Of a stretch of DNA of 64,000 bases, positions 34,082 through 42,941 are shown one piece after another. The position numbers and the translations under genes are program-made. The first letter of the stretch is position 1. Each line of letters begins with the position of its first letter. This stretch comes from Paeniglutamicibacter terrestris (GTDB taxonomy: Bacteria; Actinomycetota; Actinomycetes; Actinomycetales; Micrococcaceae). The stretch spans positions 26,351 to 90,350 of the forward strand of contig NZ_JAAWVT010000013.1 in assembly GCF_012271785.1 (NCBI RefSeq), given 5' to 3'. The notes below the pieces were generated by a model, which worked only from the letters and a program-made list of their open reading frames with translations, did not search any database and was not told the DNA's origin.

Positions 34082-34686
34082 GTCAAAACGCCGAACCCCG
34101 TCCCAGGGTGCGGGCCACCGATTCGAAGCACCGTTTGTTCACCGCGTCGATGGAACTGATCGGGGCCCGTGGGCACCACGCCGTGTCGGTTGATGAAATC
34201 GCCAAGGCCGCAGGGGTATCCAAGGGAACCGTATATTACAACTTCGGTTCCAAGGCGGAGCTGATCGGTGAGCTGCTGAACTACGGTGTGGCAATCCTCT
34301 TCGAACGATTGGCACAGGGCGCCGAGGATCCTGATCCGCTGACCGGACTGCGGATGATGATCGGAGATGCGCTGGAGTTCATTGCCGAATACCCGTCCTT
34401 TGCCCAATTGTGGATTTCCGAGCAATGGCAGTCCGACAGCCAATGGGCCACCTCCTTGGCGAGCATGCGCCACGAGGTCATTAGCTTAGTGGCCACCGCC
34501 CTGGGAAAGATCGCCAGCAGCACTCCCGCGGCACCTGATAAAACCGCGGTAGATATTGACACACTTGCCACCGCGGTCTTTGGCGCGGCGCTGATTCTGG
34601 GCCGAGACCGCTTGGTTTTCCACCCCGAGCGCAGCATTGAATCCTGCGTCGGGGCGGTCATGGCCTTCACCGCGCCACTGCGCTAA
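34078..34686 (+). CDS. TetR-family transcriptional regulator
   Basis: 202 residues. The N-terminal HTH is AVSVDEIAKAAGVSKGTVYYNFGSK in outline (residues about 35-60), followed by a helical ligand domain. The start at ATG 34078 overlaps the YhgE/Pip stop, so it is the third gene of the operon and the obvious ligand of the operator at 30822-30837, giving negative feedback. The ligand may be a substrate of the membrane complex. Confidence 0.93.
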   Translation: MSQNAEPRPRVRATDSKHRLFTASMELIGARGHHAVSVDEIAKAAGVSKGTVYYNFGSKAELIGELLNYGVAILFERLAQGAEDPDPLTGLRMMIGDALEFIAEYPSFAQLWISEQWQSDSQWATSLASMRHEVISLVATALGKIASSTPAAPDKTAVDIDTLATAVFGAALILGRDRLVFHPERSIESCVGAVMAFTAPLR

Positions 34687-34711
34687 CGTTCGGGAGCGCC
34701 GGGACCCAGCG

Positions 34712-36427
34712 CTATTGCGCTGCATCCAGATCCCAGAGCCGAAACCCCGCGCACCATGGCTCATCCGAGGCGATAATGACCACGCCCGGGTAGTTCAGCA
34801 AGGTGTTCTCCAGCCACGCCTTGGCACGCGGTTCCAGTTGAGCATCGATGCCATCAAGCAGCAGCAGCGCCGGTGAACCGAGCATCGCCCGCGCCGTCAT
34901 CAGTCCCGCACGCTGGGTGCGGGTCAGCGGCATCCCACCGCGACGCAGGGCCGTGTCTTCCCGCTGCTCGAGCGAATCGATCCCCACACCGAGATCCCGC
35001 GCCAGATTCAAGGCCCGGGAAATATCGGTATCCGGGCGGCGGTACCGCAGGGCCCGGCCCAGAGTTCCACGTTCTGGCACCATCGAGGCAAAGGCGGCAC
35101 CGATCAGTCGGCGGCGTTTCTTTTCGCTCACGGCCCCGGGGATTTGTCCGGCCACCACATACCCCAGGCCGCGATTCTCGCGTTCTTCGCCCAGCTCCCC
35201 CAAAATCTGTCTCGCGTTCGTGCGCGCGGTGGCCAACACCGCGAGCAGTTCCGAGCGCAGGCGCGCATCTTTGGCCCGCAGCAATATTTTCTCCCCCGGT
35301 GCTGCGCGTAGCTCCGGGATCCGGTGGCCGTTGATTTCGAGCCCGCGTAGCCACACCCCAGCAACGCGCGAGGCCTGGATCTGTGCGGCCGCCCGCGCAG
35401 CATTCTCCCGCAGGGCGGGGCCAGCGGTCAGTTCGCTTTCCTCAACCAGCAGCGGAGCAATAATCCGGGCCGCTGCCCGGTAATTTTGCCGGTACTCCAC
35501 GATCCGGCCCCATTCCCCCACCGGGGCCGCGCACAGCCCTAACAGGGTCAGTGCCGTGGCGATCTGCCCGGCATCCAGGGCCGCATGCCGGGAAACCAGC
35601 ACCAGAATCGCGGTGGCTGCCAAGGGTAGGGCCAGCGAGCAGGCGCGCAACACTCCCGCCATCCGGGCCCGGGATACCGCAGCATCGCGCACCTTGGTTC
35701 CGCTGCCAGCGATCCTGGAAAGTTCGCGGGACACCCCACCTGCCGCCACCAGCGCAGAGCTAGCCGCGAGCGTGTCGGCCAGGCGGGCCGCTAAGTTGCC
35801 GCGGTGCCGGCGCAGGATCCGGGCCCGCTCGTAGGCGGGGCCCGCGAGAAGTCGCAGGACCACGCTCAGGAGCAGCACCGGAACTGCCAGCGCCAGCGCC
35901 AGCAGTGGGTGCAACGCCCAGAGTCCGAGCATGGAGATCAGCACCAACGGGATGCCGGCCAGTAGCGGCGCGATTCCTTGGGCCACCCAGTTGCGCACCG
36001 CGGCAAGATCATTGCTGGCCCGCGTCACGGTGATCCCCATTGAGGGGACTTTGGGTGCCAACAACGAGTGCGAGATCAACAAAAGTCGCAGTTGAGCCAC
36101 GTAGTCCTGGCCCAGCTTTTCGGCTACAACACGTTCCAGATACCTGCCATAGCCCCAGGCCAGGATCATCACGGCGATGCCCACGCTCAGCGGCACGATT
36201 GGTGCTCCGCTGACTAATGAGCCCAGAAGTAGGGCAATGCCCACGCCCAGTCCCGCGCACAGAATGGCGATGGTCAGCAGCGCGGCGAAGAGGCCGCGAC
36301 GCTTTCCTCGCAGGAGCTGGGGCAGACGCGGCGTCGGCAGCGCTGCCGCTGGCCGTGTCTCCACCAGTTCCAGGGGCCGCGTCGTGGGACCCTCGGTCAG
36401 CTCCAGGTGGGCGTTATTCCCGCTCAC
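34712..36427 (-). CDS. ABC-exporter-like protein with a dead nucleotide-binding domain
   Basis: 571 residues. Residues about 45-330 are a six-helix exporter-type membrane domain. Residues about 345-571 occupy the place of the ATPase, but lack every catalytic element. The Walker A slot is KILLRAKDARLRSELLAVLA, the signature is PLTRTQRAGLMTARAM, Walker B ends LLLLDGIDAQLEP (Gly for the catalytic Glu), and the H-loop is VVIIASDEPW with Asp for His. Cydrelated or peptide-exporter ancestry is possible. GTG 36427 overlaps the upstream stop (GTGA), so the two proteins are made together. It is not expected to hydrolyse ATP. Confidence 0.82.
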   Translation of the reverse strand: MSGNNAHLELTEGPTTRPLELVETRPAAALPTPRLPQLLRGKRRGLFAALLTIAILCAGLGVGIALLLGSLVSGAPIVPLSVGIAVMILAWGYGRYLERVVAEKLGQDYVAQLRLLLISHSLLAPKVPSMGITVTRASNDLAAVRNWVAQGIAPLLAGIPLVLISMLGLWALHPLLALALAVPVLLLSVVLRLLAGPAYERARILRRHRGNLAARLADTLAASSALVAAGGVSRELSRIAGSGTKVRDAAVSRARMAGVLRACSLALPLAATAILVLVSRHAALDAGQIATALTLLGLCAAPVGEWGRIVEYRQNYRAAARIIAPLLVEESELTAGPALRENAARAAAQIQASRVAGVWLRGLEINGHRIPELRAAPGEKILLRAKDARLRSELLAVLATARTNARQILGELGEERENRGLGYVVAGQIPGAVSEKKRRRLIGAAFASMVPERGTLGRALRYRRPDTDISRALNLARDLGVGIDSLEQREDTALRRGGMPLTRTQRAGLMTARAMLGSPALLLLDGIDAQLEPRAKAWLENTLLNYPGVVIIASDEPWCAGFRLWDLDAAQ

Positions 36428-37578
36428 AGCGAGGCGGCGCGCACCGGCAGCAGTGCGGTGGCGACCTCTGGGCGGCACAGGGCGTAGGTATCAATGACCC
36501 GGACCTCCAACTGTGCGGCGGCCTCGGCGGTGGCCAGCGGGGAGGCGGTGAGTAGACCGGAAATCGCCGCCACCGGCACTCCCGCGTCCTGCAGCACATC
36601 CAGCCCGGCGCGGGCGCCGAGCGCGTCTTGGGCCGAGAACACCACGGTGTCCACGTAGGCGGCAAAGAGAGGATCGCGCAGCAGTCGGGAGGTCTCGCCC
36701 TGGTAAAGGCCATCGGCGATCTCGATGACCACCACGTCGGCGCCGGAGGCAGCCTGCTCGTTGATCATCGCGGCCAGTAGGTCGCGTACCTGCTCGTAGG
36801 CGAGCTTGAAGGTGGTGGGGTAGCCAAAATCGGTGAAGTCGCAGACCGGGAAGGCACCGGCGTCGATGAACAGGTTCGGGTCGTTGCCCGCTCCGGTTCC
36901 GGTGGCCTTACCTGCTGCAACATTGAGCCCGGCGTTGGATAGTCCGTTGACCAGGCAGCCCAGGGTGGTGGACTTGCCCGAGTTCATCGAGGTTCCCAGC
37001 ACCGCGATGACCGGTGGGCGCACGGTGCCCTCTGCGCGCAGCGCGGCCAGCGACGGGGTGCCCACCTGCAGTGGGGCGAAGTCGCGCAGGTTGACCACGC
37101 CATCATTGGTGGCCAGCAGGCCGATCGGTTCGATGGCGGTGGCGGCGTCGATGGAGGCGTGCATTTGGGTCACGTAGCCGGCCAGACCGCCACCGGCGAT
37201 CAGGTGGCAGGGTTCCAGTGAGTCGGGCACGTGGGCCAGGAACTGGTCGGGGGCGTAGCGGTTGCCGTAGGCGACCATGATTTCCTGGCCCACGAACATT
37301 AGCTGGCGGCGGGAGACCGGGGATTCGAGGCGGGTGTGCTTGCCGATTTCGGCGACGCGGGCGATGACCACGTCTCCGGGCTGCGGGGTGATGGTGGCAC
37401 CGGCGATGAGGTGGAAGTCCTCGGGGTGCTTGGAGAACTCGGTGGCCACAAAGCGGGTGGTGTAGGCGGCACGGATTTTCAGGGCGCGTTCGGCGCCAAT
37501 TAGTTCCTGTCGCACTTCTCCGGCTGCAGCGTTGGGTGTTGCAAAGATGTCGGTTTCAAGGCTGGTGCTGATGCTCAT
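36424..37578 (-). CDS. P-loop NTPase (DUF1611/BioD-like) coupled to the ABC-like protein
   Basis: 384 residues. The N-terminal domain (about 20-175) has GDVVIARVAEIGKHTRLESP and AYGNRYAPDQF. The C-terminal half is a BioD-like P-loop: VLGTSMNSGKSTTLGCLVNG (about 190-210), ATGTGAGNDPN, then a Walker B-like VVVIEIADGLYQGET. This P-loop is intact, unlike its partner. AAAGGAC before ATG 37578 decides the start. A 16-bp palindrome lies at 37691-37706. The role is unknown; because its stop overlaps the ABC-like start, it may supply the nucleotide-driven step for that protein (inference). Confidence 0.8.
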   Translation of the reverse strand: MSISTSLETDIFATPNAAAGEVRQELIGAERALKIRAAYTTRFVATEFSKHPEDFHLIAGATITPQPGDVVIARVAEIGKHTRLESPVSRRQLMFVGQEIMVAYGNRYAPDQFLAHVPDSLEPCHLIAGGGLAGYVTQMHASIDAATAIEPIGLLATNDGVVNLRDFAPLQVGTPSLAALRAEGTVRPPVIAVLGTSMNSGKSTTLGCLVNGLSNAGLNVAAGKATGTGAGNDPNLFIDAGAFPVCDFTDFGYPTTFKLAYEQVRDLLAAMINEQAASGADVVVIEIADGLYQGETSRLLRDPLFAAYVDTVVFSAQDALGARAGLDVLQDAGVPVAAISGLLTASPLATAEAAAQLEVRVIDTYALCRPEVATALLPVRAASL

Positions 37579-37690
37579 GGTGTTGTCCTTTGGGTGCCGG
37601 AATCTGGTTCCGCATCGGAAGCGGTTGCAGGATGTGTTCCTGCGCTGTTCCAAGTCAAAGGGCTCAAAGTAAGCAACTGATGAACGGTTC

Positions 37691-37706
37691 ATGAGGACGT
37701 CCTCAT
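37691..37706 (-). promoter_or_regulatory. Palindromic operator upstream of the P-loop/ABC-like operon
   Basis: ATGAGGAC-GTCCTCAT, a perfect 16-bp palindrome 113 nt before ATG 37578, in a 288-nt gap otherwise without a gene. The cognate regulator is not apparent nearby. Confidence 0.72.
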
Positions 37707-37866
37707 AATCGGGACATCGTTCTCATCTTTGGTGCGCCATGGTGCCAAAAGACGTGGTCAGGGGTCGGGAAAACTCTCATGCAGTTTCCCGCCACATCCC
37801 ACGAAATCGGCCGTATCTTCTGCCCAGACGTCCCCGAACGTGCCGTGCACGAATAGAGCTGGAGCT

Positions 37867-38388
37867 TTAGCGTGGGACCACGAAGTTGGTCACTTTCATA
37901 TCGCGGCCATCGATCTCCGCCCATGGTTTATCGGTTTGCAGCACGGTGAGGCCGAGAGTGGGATAGTCCATGGCCAGCTCGTAGACGGCCTCTTCATCCG
38001 ACTCGACGGAGGCTAGGCGCATGGCGAGTTCCTGCAGTACCGGCTGGTGTCCAATGACCAACAGCGTGGTCACTGTCTCTGGCGTTTCGTTGATGATGGC
38101 GCAAAGTGTGGTGCTCGAGGCGCCGTAGATCCTTGAGTCCAAGTACGGTGTGGGAGCCTTTTCGCCCAGCTCGCTAATGATCCAAGCGCAGGTGGCCCGC
38201 GTCCGCAAGGCATCGGAGAGCACGATGTAGTCGGGCACCACCGCATTCTCGCGCAGCCATGCACCGGCAGCCGGTGCTTCCCTATTACCGCGTGCACCCA
38301 ACGGTCGTTCGTGGTCGCTGACTCCCAGCGGGTAGTCGCTCTTGGCGTGGCGCAGTAATACGAGTCGCTTCAAATGGTGTTCACTCAT
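37867..38388 (-). CDS. SixA-type phosphohistidine phosphatase family
   Basis: 173 residues of the histidine phosphatase superfamily. The RHG-like start is RLVLLRHAKSDYP (residues about 8-20), the second basic motif is VLSDALRTRATCAW and the second histidine is in LLVIGHQPVLQEL (near 125). SixA removes phosphate from histidine of phosphorelay proteins. TAAGCT lies 7 nt before ATG 38388, indicating a leaderless transcript. Monocistronic behind a strong terminator. Confidence 0.9.
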   Translation of the reverse strand: MSEHHLKRLVLLRHAKSDYPLGVSDHERPLGARGNREAPAAGAWLRENAVVPDYIVLSDALRTRATCAWIISELGEKAPTPYLDSRIYGASSTTLCAIINETPETVTTLLVIGHQPVLQELAMRLASVESDEEAVYELAMDYPTLGLTVLQTDKPWAEIDGRDMKVTNFVVPR

Positions 38389-38424
38389 GCACCCAAGCTT
38401 AGGCGGGACATGGTCTTTAACGAC

Positions 38425-38457
38425 GCCGGGGCCGCATCGCGTGGATGCGGCCCCGGC
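38425..38457 (-). terminator. Terminator of the orphan winged-helix gene
   Basis: GCCGGGGCCGCATC and GATGCGGCCCCGGC form a perfect 14-bp stem with a GCGTG loop just past the stop at 38477. Confidence 0.85.
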
Positions 38458-38476
38458 GGGAAATGAGACGTTATGA

Positions 38477-39274
38477 CTAGATGGTGTATTCCGGTGCGGC
38501 CCAGACGACAACCTCGGGGTGCTCGTAGAAGCGGTAGCCCTGGCCGCGCACGGTGCGTACGGTGTTGGCCAAACGGCCCAGCTTGGAGCGCAAACGACGG
38601 ATGTGCACGTCGATGGTCCGCTCGTTGGGGACCTCTTCGGCATTGCGCCACAGGTTGGTGAGCAGCTCATCGCGGCCCACGGTGCGGGTGCCGTTTTCCA
38701 CGAGGTAGTTCAGCAGTTCGAATTCCTTGAACGTTAGGTTCAGGGTTTCGCCATCAAGGTGCACTTCGCGGCGCGAAAGGTCGATCAAGACGCCGGAAGG
38801 TCGTGGAGCTGCCGGTCGGGAATCAACACGGGGGCGGCGGTTGACCGTGGGATCACCCAGGGCCTGACGAACGACGTCGATATTGTCACCCGTAGCGCTC
38901 GCCGGGGCCAGCGCCACGGCTGCGTGCGTCTGAGCCTCGGGAGAAAGCGTGGCCAGGAAGGCCCGGACCTGCGTGGCGAGTTTACCCAGCGAGGTGCCCT
39001 GTGCCTGAGCTACGGTCTCGTCCAGTCCCACGTAGAGCACAAATCCTCGTGCGGTGGTATCTCCGGTGACGGGCTGCGGGCCGGGGGTTCCGTTCGGAAC
39101 GACCACGGGGGTCGGCGCTGTCATGGGTCGAGTTTCGGTCGCTGCTGGGACCGCATGGAGCTGGCGATATCCGGCGGGGGTGAACCCGCCGGGCGCGGTG
39201 GTGCGCTGCGCTGCTGCGGCGCGAGACTGCGCGTTGCGGATTGAAACATGGACGTATCCGGAAGTTACCGACAT
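38477..39274 (-). CDS. Orphan winged-helix (OmpR/PhoB-type effector) regulator without receiver
   Basis: 265 residues. The C-terminal winged helix (about 165-255) has LTFKEFELLNYLVENGTRTV, DELLTNLWRN, ERTIDVHIRRLRSKLG and TVRGQGYRF. In place of a receiver domain there is a low-complexity N-terminus (1-70) and a short alpha/beta piece (about 75-130, GFVLYVGLDETVAQ) with no phospho-Asp pattern. It is therefore not controlled by a typical histidine kinase. A GAGG ribosome site precedes ATG 39274. It is divergent from the two-component operon across a 587-nt gap. Confidence 0.85.
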   Translation of the reverse strand: MSVTSGYVHVSIRNAQSRAAAAQRTTAPGGFTPAGYRQLHAVPAATETRPMTAPTPVVVPNGTPGPQPVTGDTTARGFVLYVGLDETVAQAQGTSLGKLATQVRAFLATLSPEAQTHAAVALAPASATGDNIDVVRQALGDPTVNRRPRVDSRPAAPRPSGVLIDLSRREVHLDGETLNLTFKEFELLNYLVENGTRTVGRDELLTNLWRNAEEVPNERTIDVHIRRLRSKLGRLANTVRTVRGQGYRFYEHPEVVVWAAPEYTI

Positions 39275-39861
39275 GCTGCTCTACCTCTAACTCGTGTGAA
39301 TGCCACGGAATGGCGCGAATGCTTAGGTGCTCCGGTTACCGCGCTGGTGCGAGGTTTGGGAGCGATGCGAGTGTCACTGAGCGCCGGAGGTTTCCGACAC
39401 TCAGCTGAGCATTCGACAACAACACTGACGATGCGTCATCGCCATGCCTCCGAGGAGGCTCAAGGGTGCTGTTGCTGCGCTATTCACAATCATCAGTTTC
39501 CCCGTAATAAAGGGAACCCGCAAGTAACAAACTTAGGTTTTGTCCACAATGTGAGACTTGCAGCGCTTAACGTGTCGATCATCACATTGTACAGATCGGT
39601 GACGTGTCAGATACAAACAAAGCGGAATGACCTATAAATTCTTCCAGACCGCGCAATTTGTCCAATCCAATCGATTCACATGGTTCGGGTTGCCACACCT
39701 ACACCGGGGCAGCCTCGCAAGCAACGGGCCTACCAACAGTTGGTGGCGCAAACCCCTCTCTTACGAAGACTCGAGGCCCTAAGCTGGGTGAAACACGGTC
39801 TCACAGCCCGTTCACAGCCGGGCCACAGGGCCGCCCTACACCTCGGAGGGAAGGTTATTCC
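39275..39861. other. Intergenic region between the orphan regulator and the two-component operon
   Basis: 587 nt without a credible gene. It holds an inverted repeat pair ACAATGTGA (39546-39554) and TCACATTGT (39582-39590), 36 bp apart centre to centre, and a long GC-rich leader ending in GGAGGGAAGG before the response regulator. No known riboswitch class is recognised in the leader. Confidence 0.6.
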
Positions 39862-40602
39862 ATGCCTGCTTCTCGTTTTTCCCCTACGCATCTACCGCGA
39901 CTGACTCACCCGGACGGAACCGCCATCAAGGTGCTCGTCGTTGACGACGAACCCTCATTGGCCGAATTGGTTTCCATGGGTACCCGCATGCTCGGATGGG
40001 AAGCTACGGTTGCCCATGACGGGCCCTCCGCCGTGGAAGCCGCCCGCAAGTCCTCCCCCGACGTCCTCGTTTTGGACTGGATGCTGCCCGGCTTTGAAGG
40101 CCCCGAAGTATTGCGCAAGGTTCGCACGTTCCTGCCCGAGGTCCCGGTGCTTTTCCTGACCGCCAAGGACGCGGTGGAAGACCGGATTGAGGGACTGGGC
40201 ATCGGCGCCGACGACTACGTCGCCAAGCCCTTCAGCCTCGAAGAGGTACTGCTGCGCCTGCACAAATTGGTCGAGCGCTCCGGTGCCACCGCTGCCGACA
40301 GTGCGGAACTGGTTGTCGGGGATCTGGTCCTGAACTCCGATTCCCACGACGTCACGCGCGCCGGAGAGACCATCAATCTCACCGCGACCGAATTCGATCT
40401 ACTCTCCTACTTGATGGTTAATGCCCGCCGCGTCGTCTCTAAATCACAGATCCTCGACAACGTCTGGCACTACGACTTCGGCGGCCAGGCCAACATTGTT
40501 GAGCTGTATATCTCCTACCTGCGTAAGAAGATCGAAGCCGACGCATCACCCATGATCCACACCGTTCGTGGCGCCGGATACATGCTCAAACCCGCCTCAT
40601 GA
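39862..40602 (+). CDS. OmpR-family response regulator
   Basis: 246 residues. The receiver has the phosphorylation aspartate in VLVLDWMLPGFEG (near residue 74), VPVLFLTAKD and the lysine in DDYVAKPFSLEE. The C-terminal winged helix (about 150-246) has NLTATEFDLLSYLMVNARR and VRGAGYML. GAAGG 7 nt before ATG 39862 sets the start. It overlaps the kinase gene by 4 nt, giving a standard two-component pair of the PrrA/CutR-like actinobacterial type; the signal is unknown. Confidence 0.94.
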   Translation: MPASRFSPTHLPRLTHPDGTAIKVLVVDDEPSLAELVSMGTRMLGWEATVAHDGPSAVEAARKSSPDVLVLDWMLPGFEGPEVLRKVRTFLPEVPVLFLTAKDAVEDRIEGLGIGADDYVAKPFSLEEVLLRLHKLVERSGATAADSAELVVGDLVLNSDSHDVTRAGETINLTATEFDLLSYLMVNARRVVSKSQILDNVWHYDFGGQANIVELYISYLRKKIEADASPMIHTVRGAGYMLKPAS

Positions 40603-42203
40603 GCACTTCAGCAACACCGAACCCCGAGGCATCCGAGCATGGTGGAATCCAGGATTTCTTCCCCGCTAGTTCAGCTACCCGAGCCCGGACACCCATGACA
40701 CTGCAACGCCGGCTGCTCTTGGCCGTCGTCTGTTTGCTGGCGCTGGTCTGCACGGTCATCGGGTTGCTGATCAACGCCGGCATGCGCCAAACATTATCTG
40801 CCCAACTTAATGAGCAGCTGGCTTACGCCGCCGATCGCGCCGCCACCTACTCACTGAGCCAGTCAAAGGGCAACAGCGGAACTCCACTCTTCGCCCCTGG
40901 CCAAGCATCGGGAACCCTCAACGCCAAGATCGAATCCGGCCTGCTATTTTCCGGTGGCGTCTTGGACATGAAAACCGGGCAGCGAAACAACATCGTCGGA
41001 GACGACGCCCTACCGCTGTCCACCTTGGTTGTTGACGCGCCACCTGCCAAACGAGAATTGAGCATCGGCGACTATCTGTTGGTCGCCAAATCAGATCCCA
41101 AGGGTTCCGGAACCCTGATCACCGGGCTGCCGTTGGACCCCAATGCGCGCACCCTTGCCTCCCTCGGATGGATGACGGTGTTTATCTCGTTCGCCGGGCT
41201 GATAGCCACTGGATTGATCGGTTCAATGATCATTCGTCATTCGATGGCTCCCCTTCGACGCGTCTCCGCCGTGGCATCGTCGGTGGCCACGGCACAGCTG
41301 GAAACTGGCACGCTGGCCCTGGACGCACGCGTCGCCGAGGAAGATTCGATTCCCGGCACCGAATCCGGGGACGTGGGCAACGCGTTAAACGCATTGCTGG
41401 ATAACGTTGCCACGGCCTTTGCCGCACGCGAAGCCTCCGAGGCGCAAATGCGCCAGTTTGTTGCCGATGCTTCTCATGAACTGCGCACCCCGCTCTCCGC
41501 CATCCGGGGGTACACCGAGCTCATCAGTGCTACCGAGCATTTCTCCGACGATGGGCAGCGCTCGCTGGTACGCGTGTTGGAACAGAGCACCCGCATGAGT
41601 TCACTGGTGGAAAACCTCCTACTGCTGGCCCGCTTGGATGAAAAGCACCAAGTGAAGAAGACCGACGTGGACCTCGGCAAGCTGGCTGGCGACATTACCG
41701 AAGACTTCCGAATCACGGCGACCGATCACCATTGGCAAACTCGACTCCCCTCCACTCCGCTCGTGGTGAGTGCAGATTCCTCCTCGCTACGGCGGGTCAT
41801 CACCAACCTACTTGCCAACGCCCGCAAACATACCTCCGCCGGCAACACCGTCACGGTGAGCCTCAAACGTGACAACTCGACTCACCAAGCAGTGCTCCAG
41901 GTCCATGACACCGGGGAGGGCATTACCCAAGCCTTCTTGCCCCAGGTGTTTAAGCGCTTCACCCGTGCTGACACTGCGCGTTCCGGAGCCGATGGCACCA
42001 CCGGGCTGGGACTGCCGATCGCCAAGGCCATCGTTGAATCCCATGATGGAACCATCACGGTGTCTTCCACCCCGGGCAACACCGTTTTCGAGATCCGTTT
42101 GCCGCTTCCCGAACCGCAGAAACCCGCGGTCAGTCCAGTCGTTTCATCCGCACTAAAGAGCTCAACAAAACGATCGAGCCAGCCTAAGGGCACAGCCCTC
42201 TAG
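40599..42203 (+). CDS. Sensor histidine kinase
   Basis: 534 residues. TM1 (LLLAVVCLLALVCTVIGLLI, about 35-54), an extracytoplasmic sensor of about 130 residues, TM2 (FISFAGLIATGLIGSMII, about 200), HAMP (about 215-275), HisKA with FVADASHELRTPLSAIRGYT (His near 293), and HATPase with the N box ITNLLANARKH, DTGEGI and GLGLPIAKAIV. It autophosphorylates and passes phosphate to the partner regulator. The 30-residue cytoplasmic N-terminus is unremarkable. A 24-bp terminator follows. Confidence 0.95.
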   Translation: MSTSATPNPEASEHGGIQDFFPASSATRARTPMTLQRRLLLAVVCLLALVCTVIGLLINAGMRQTLSAQLNEQLAYAADRAATYSLSQSKGNSGTPLFAPGQASGTLNAKIESGLLFSGGVLDMKTGQRNNIVGDDALPLSTLVVDAPPAKRELSIGDYLLVAKSDPKGSGTLITGLPLDPNARTLASLGWMTVFISFAGLIATGLIGSMIIRHSMAPLRRVSAVASSVATAQLETGTLALDARVAEEDSIPGTESGDVGNALNALLDNVATAFAAREASEAQMRQFVADASHELRTPLSAIRGYTELISATEHFSDDGQRSLVRVLEQSTRMSSLVENLLLLARLDEKHQVKKTDVDLGKLAGDITEDFRITATDHHWQTRLPSTPLVVSADSSSLRRVITNLLANARKHTSAGNTVTVSLKRDNSTHQAVLQVHDTGEGITQAFLPQVFKRFTRADTARSGADGTTGLGLPIAKAIVESHDGTITVSSTPGNTVFEIRLPLPEPQKPAVSPVVSSALKSSTKRSSQPKGTAL

Positions 42204-42230
42204 GCGAAGCCGTGGCATTTGGGCACACAA

Positions 42231-42283
42231 AAGGCGTCGGGCCGGCAACAGAACTTTCGGTTCTGTTGCCGGCCCGACGCCTT
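42231..42283. terminator. Bidirectional 24-bp terminator
   Basis: A perfect 24-bp stem (arms 42231-42254 and 42260-42283, ends AAGGCGTC and GACGCCTT) with loop TTTCG. It serves the kinase operon and the convergent upp gene. The stem is exceptionally long for an intrinsic terminator. Confidence 0.92.
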
Positions 42284-42302
42284 AAGCCTCAGTGGCTCTG
42301 AG

Positions 42303-42941
42303 CTAGTGCGCTACGCCGTAGAGGCGGTCCCCGGCATCGCCCAGACCCGGAACGATGTAGGACTTCTCGTCCAACTTCTCATCCAAGGAAGCCAGAACGA
42401 GGTGGACCTTGTCGTTGTCGCCGTAGGCCTCTTCAAGGCGGGCAAGGCCCTCGGGAGCGGCAATCAGGCAGATGCACGTGACATCTTCGGCCCCGCGGTC
42501 AAAGAGGAACTTGATCGATTCGATCAAGGTTCCGCCGGTGGCCAACATCGGATCTAGGACGAAGACCTGGCGTCCGGTCAGATCCGAGGGAAGACGCTCG
42601 GCATAGGTGATGATGTCGAGGGTTTCCTCGTTGCGGGCCATGCCCAGGAAGCCAACTTCCGCGGTCGGCACCAGACGCGTCATGCCCTCAAGCATGCCCA
42701 AGCCGGCGCGCAGGATCGGCACCACCAACGGGGTGGGCTTAGCGAAGGCGATACCGGTCGTGGTTGCGACCGGAGTCTCAACCTGAATCTTGACGGTCTT
42801 GACGTCGCGGGTGGCTTCGTACGCCAGCAAGGTCACCAACTCGTCGGTCAGCTGCCGGAAGACCGGCGAAGGGGTGTTCTTATCTCGGAGGACCGATACC
42901 TTGTGGGCCACCAATGGGTGGTCGATTACCTGTACGCGCAT
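42303..42941 (-). CDS. upp: Uracil phosphoribosyltransferase
   Basis: 212 residues, full length. The PRPP-binding motif is [20 protein letters not shown] (near residue 130), [13 protein letters not shown] is the uracil pocket start, and the end [12 protein letters not shown] is the family signature. It makes UMP from uracil and PRPP in pyrimidine salvage. TAGATT lies 7 nt before ATG 42941, and GGAGC also precedes the start. Confidence 0.97.
   Translation of the reverse strand: MRVQVIDHPLVAHKVSVLRDKNTPSPVFRQLTDELVTLLAYEATRDVKTVKIQVETPVATTTGIAFAKPTPLVVPILRAGLGMLEGMTRLVPTAEVGFLGMARNEETLDIITYAERLPSDLTGRQVFVLDPMLATGGTLIESIKFLFDRGAEDVTCICLIAAPEGLARLEEAYGDNDKVHLVLASLDEKLDEKSYIVPGLGDAGDRLYGVAH

Noticed and set aside
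39658..39861. 68-codon N-terminal extension of the response regulator
   Set aside because: Low-complexity, no ribosome site at its start, and GGAGGGAAGG immediately precedes ATG 39862.
39590..39861. Possible riboswitch in the response regulator leader
   Set aside because: No match in memory to c-di-AMP, cobalamin or other actinobacterial classes; only weak GC-rich pairing.
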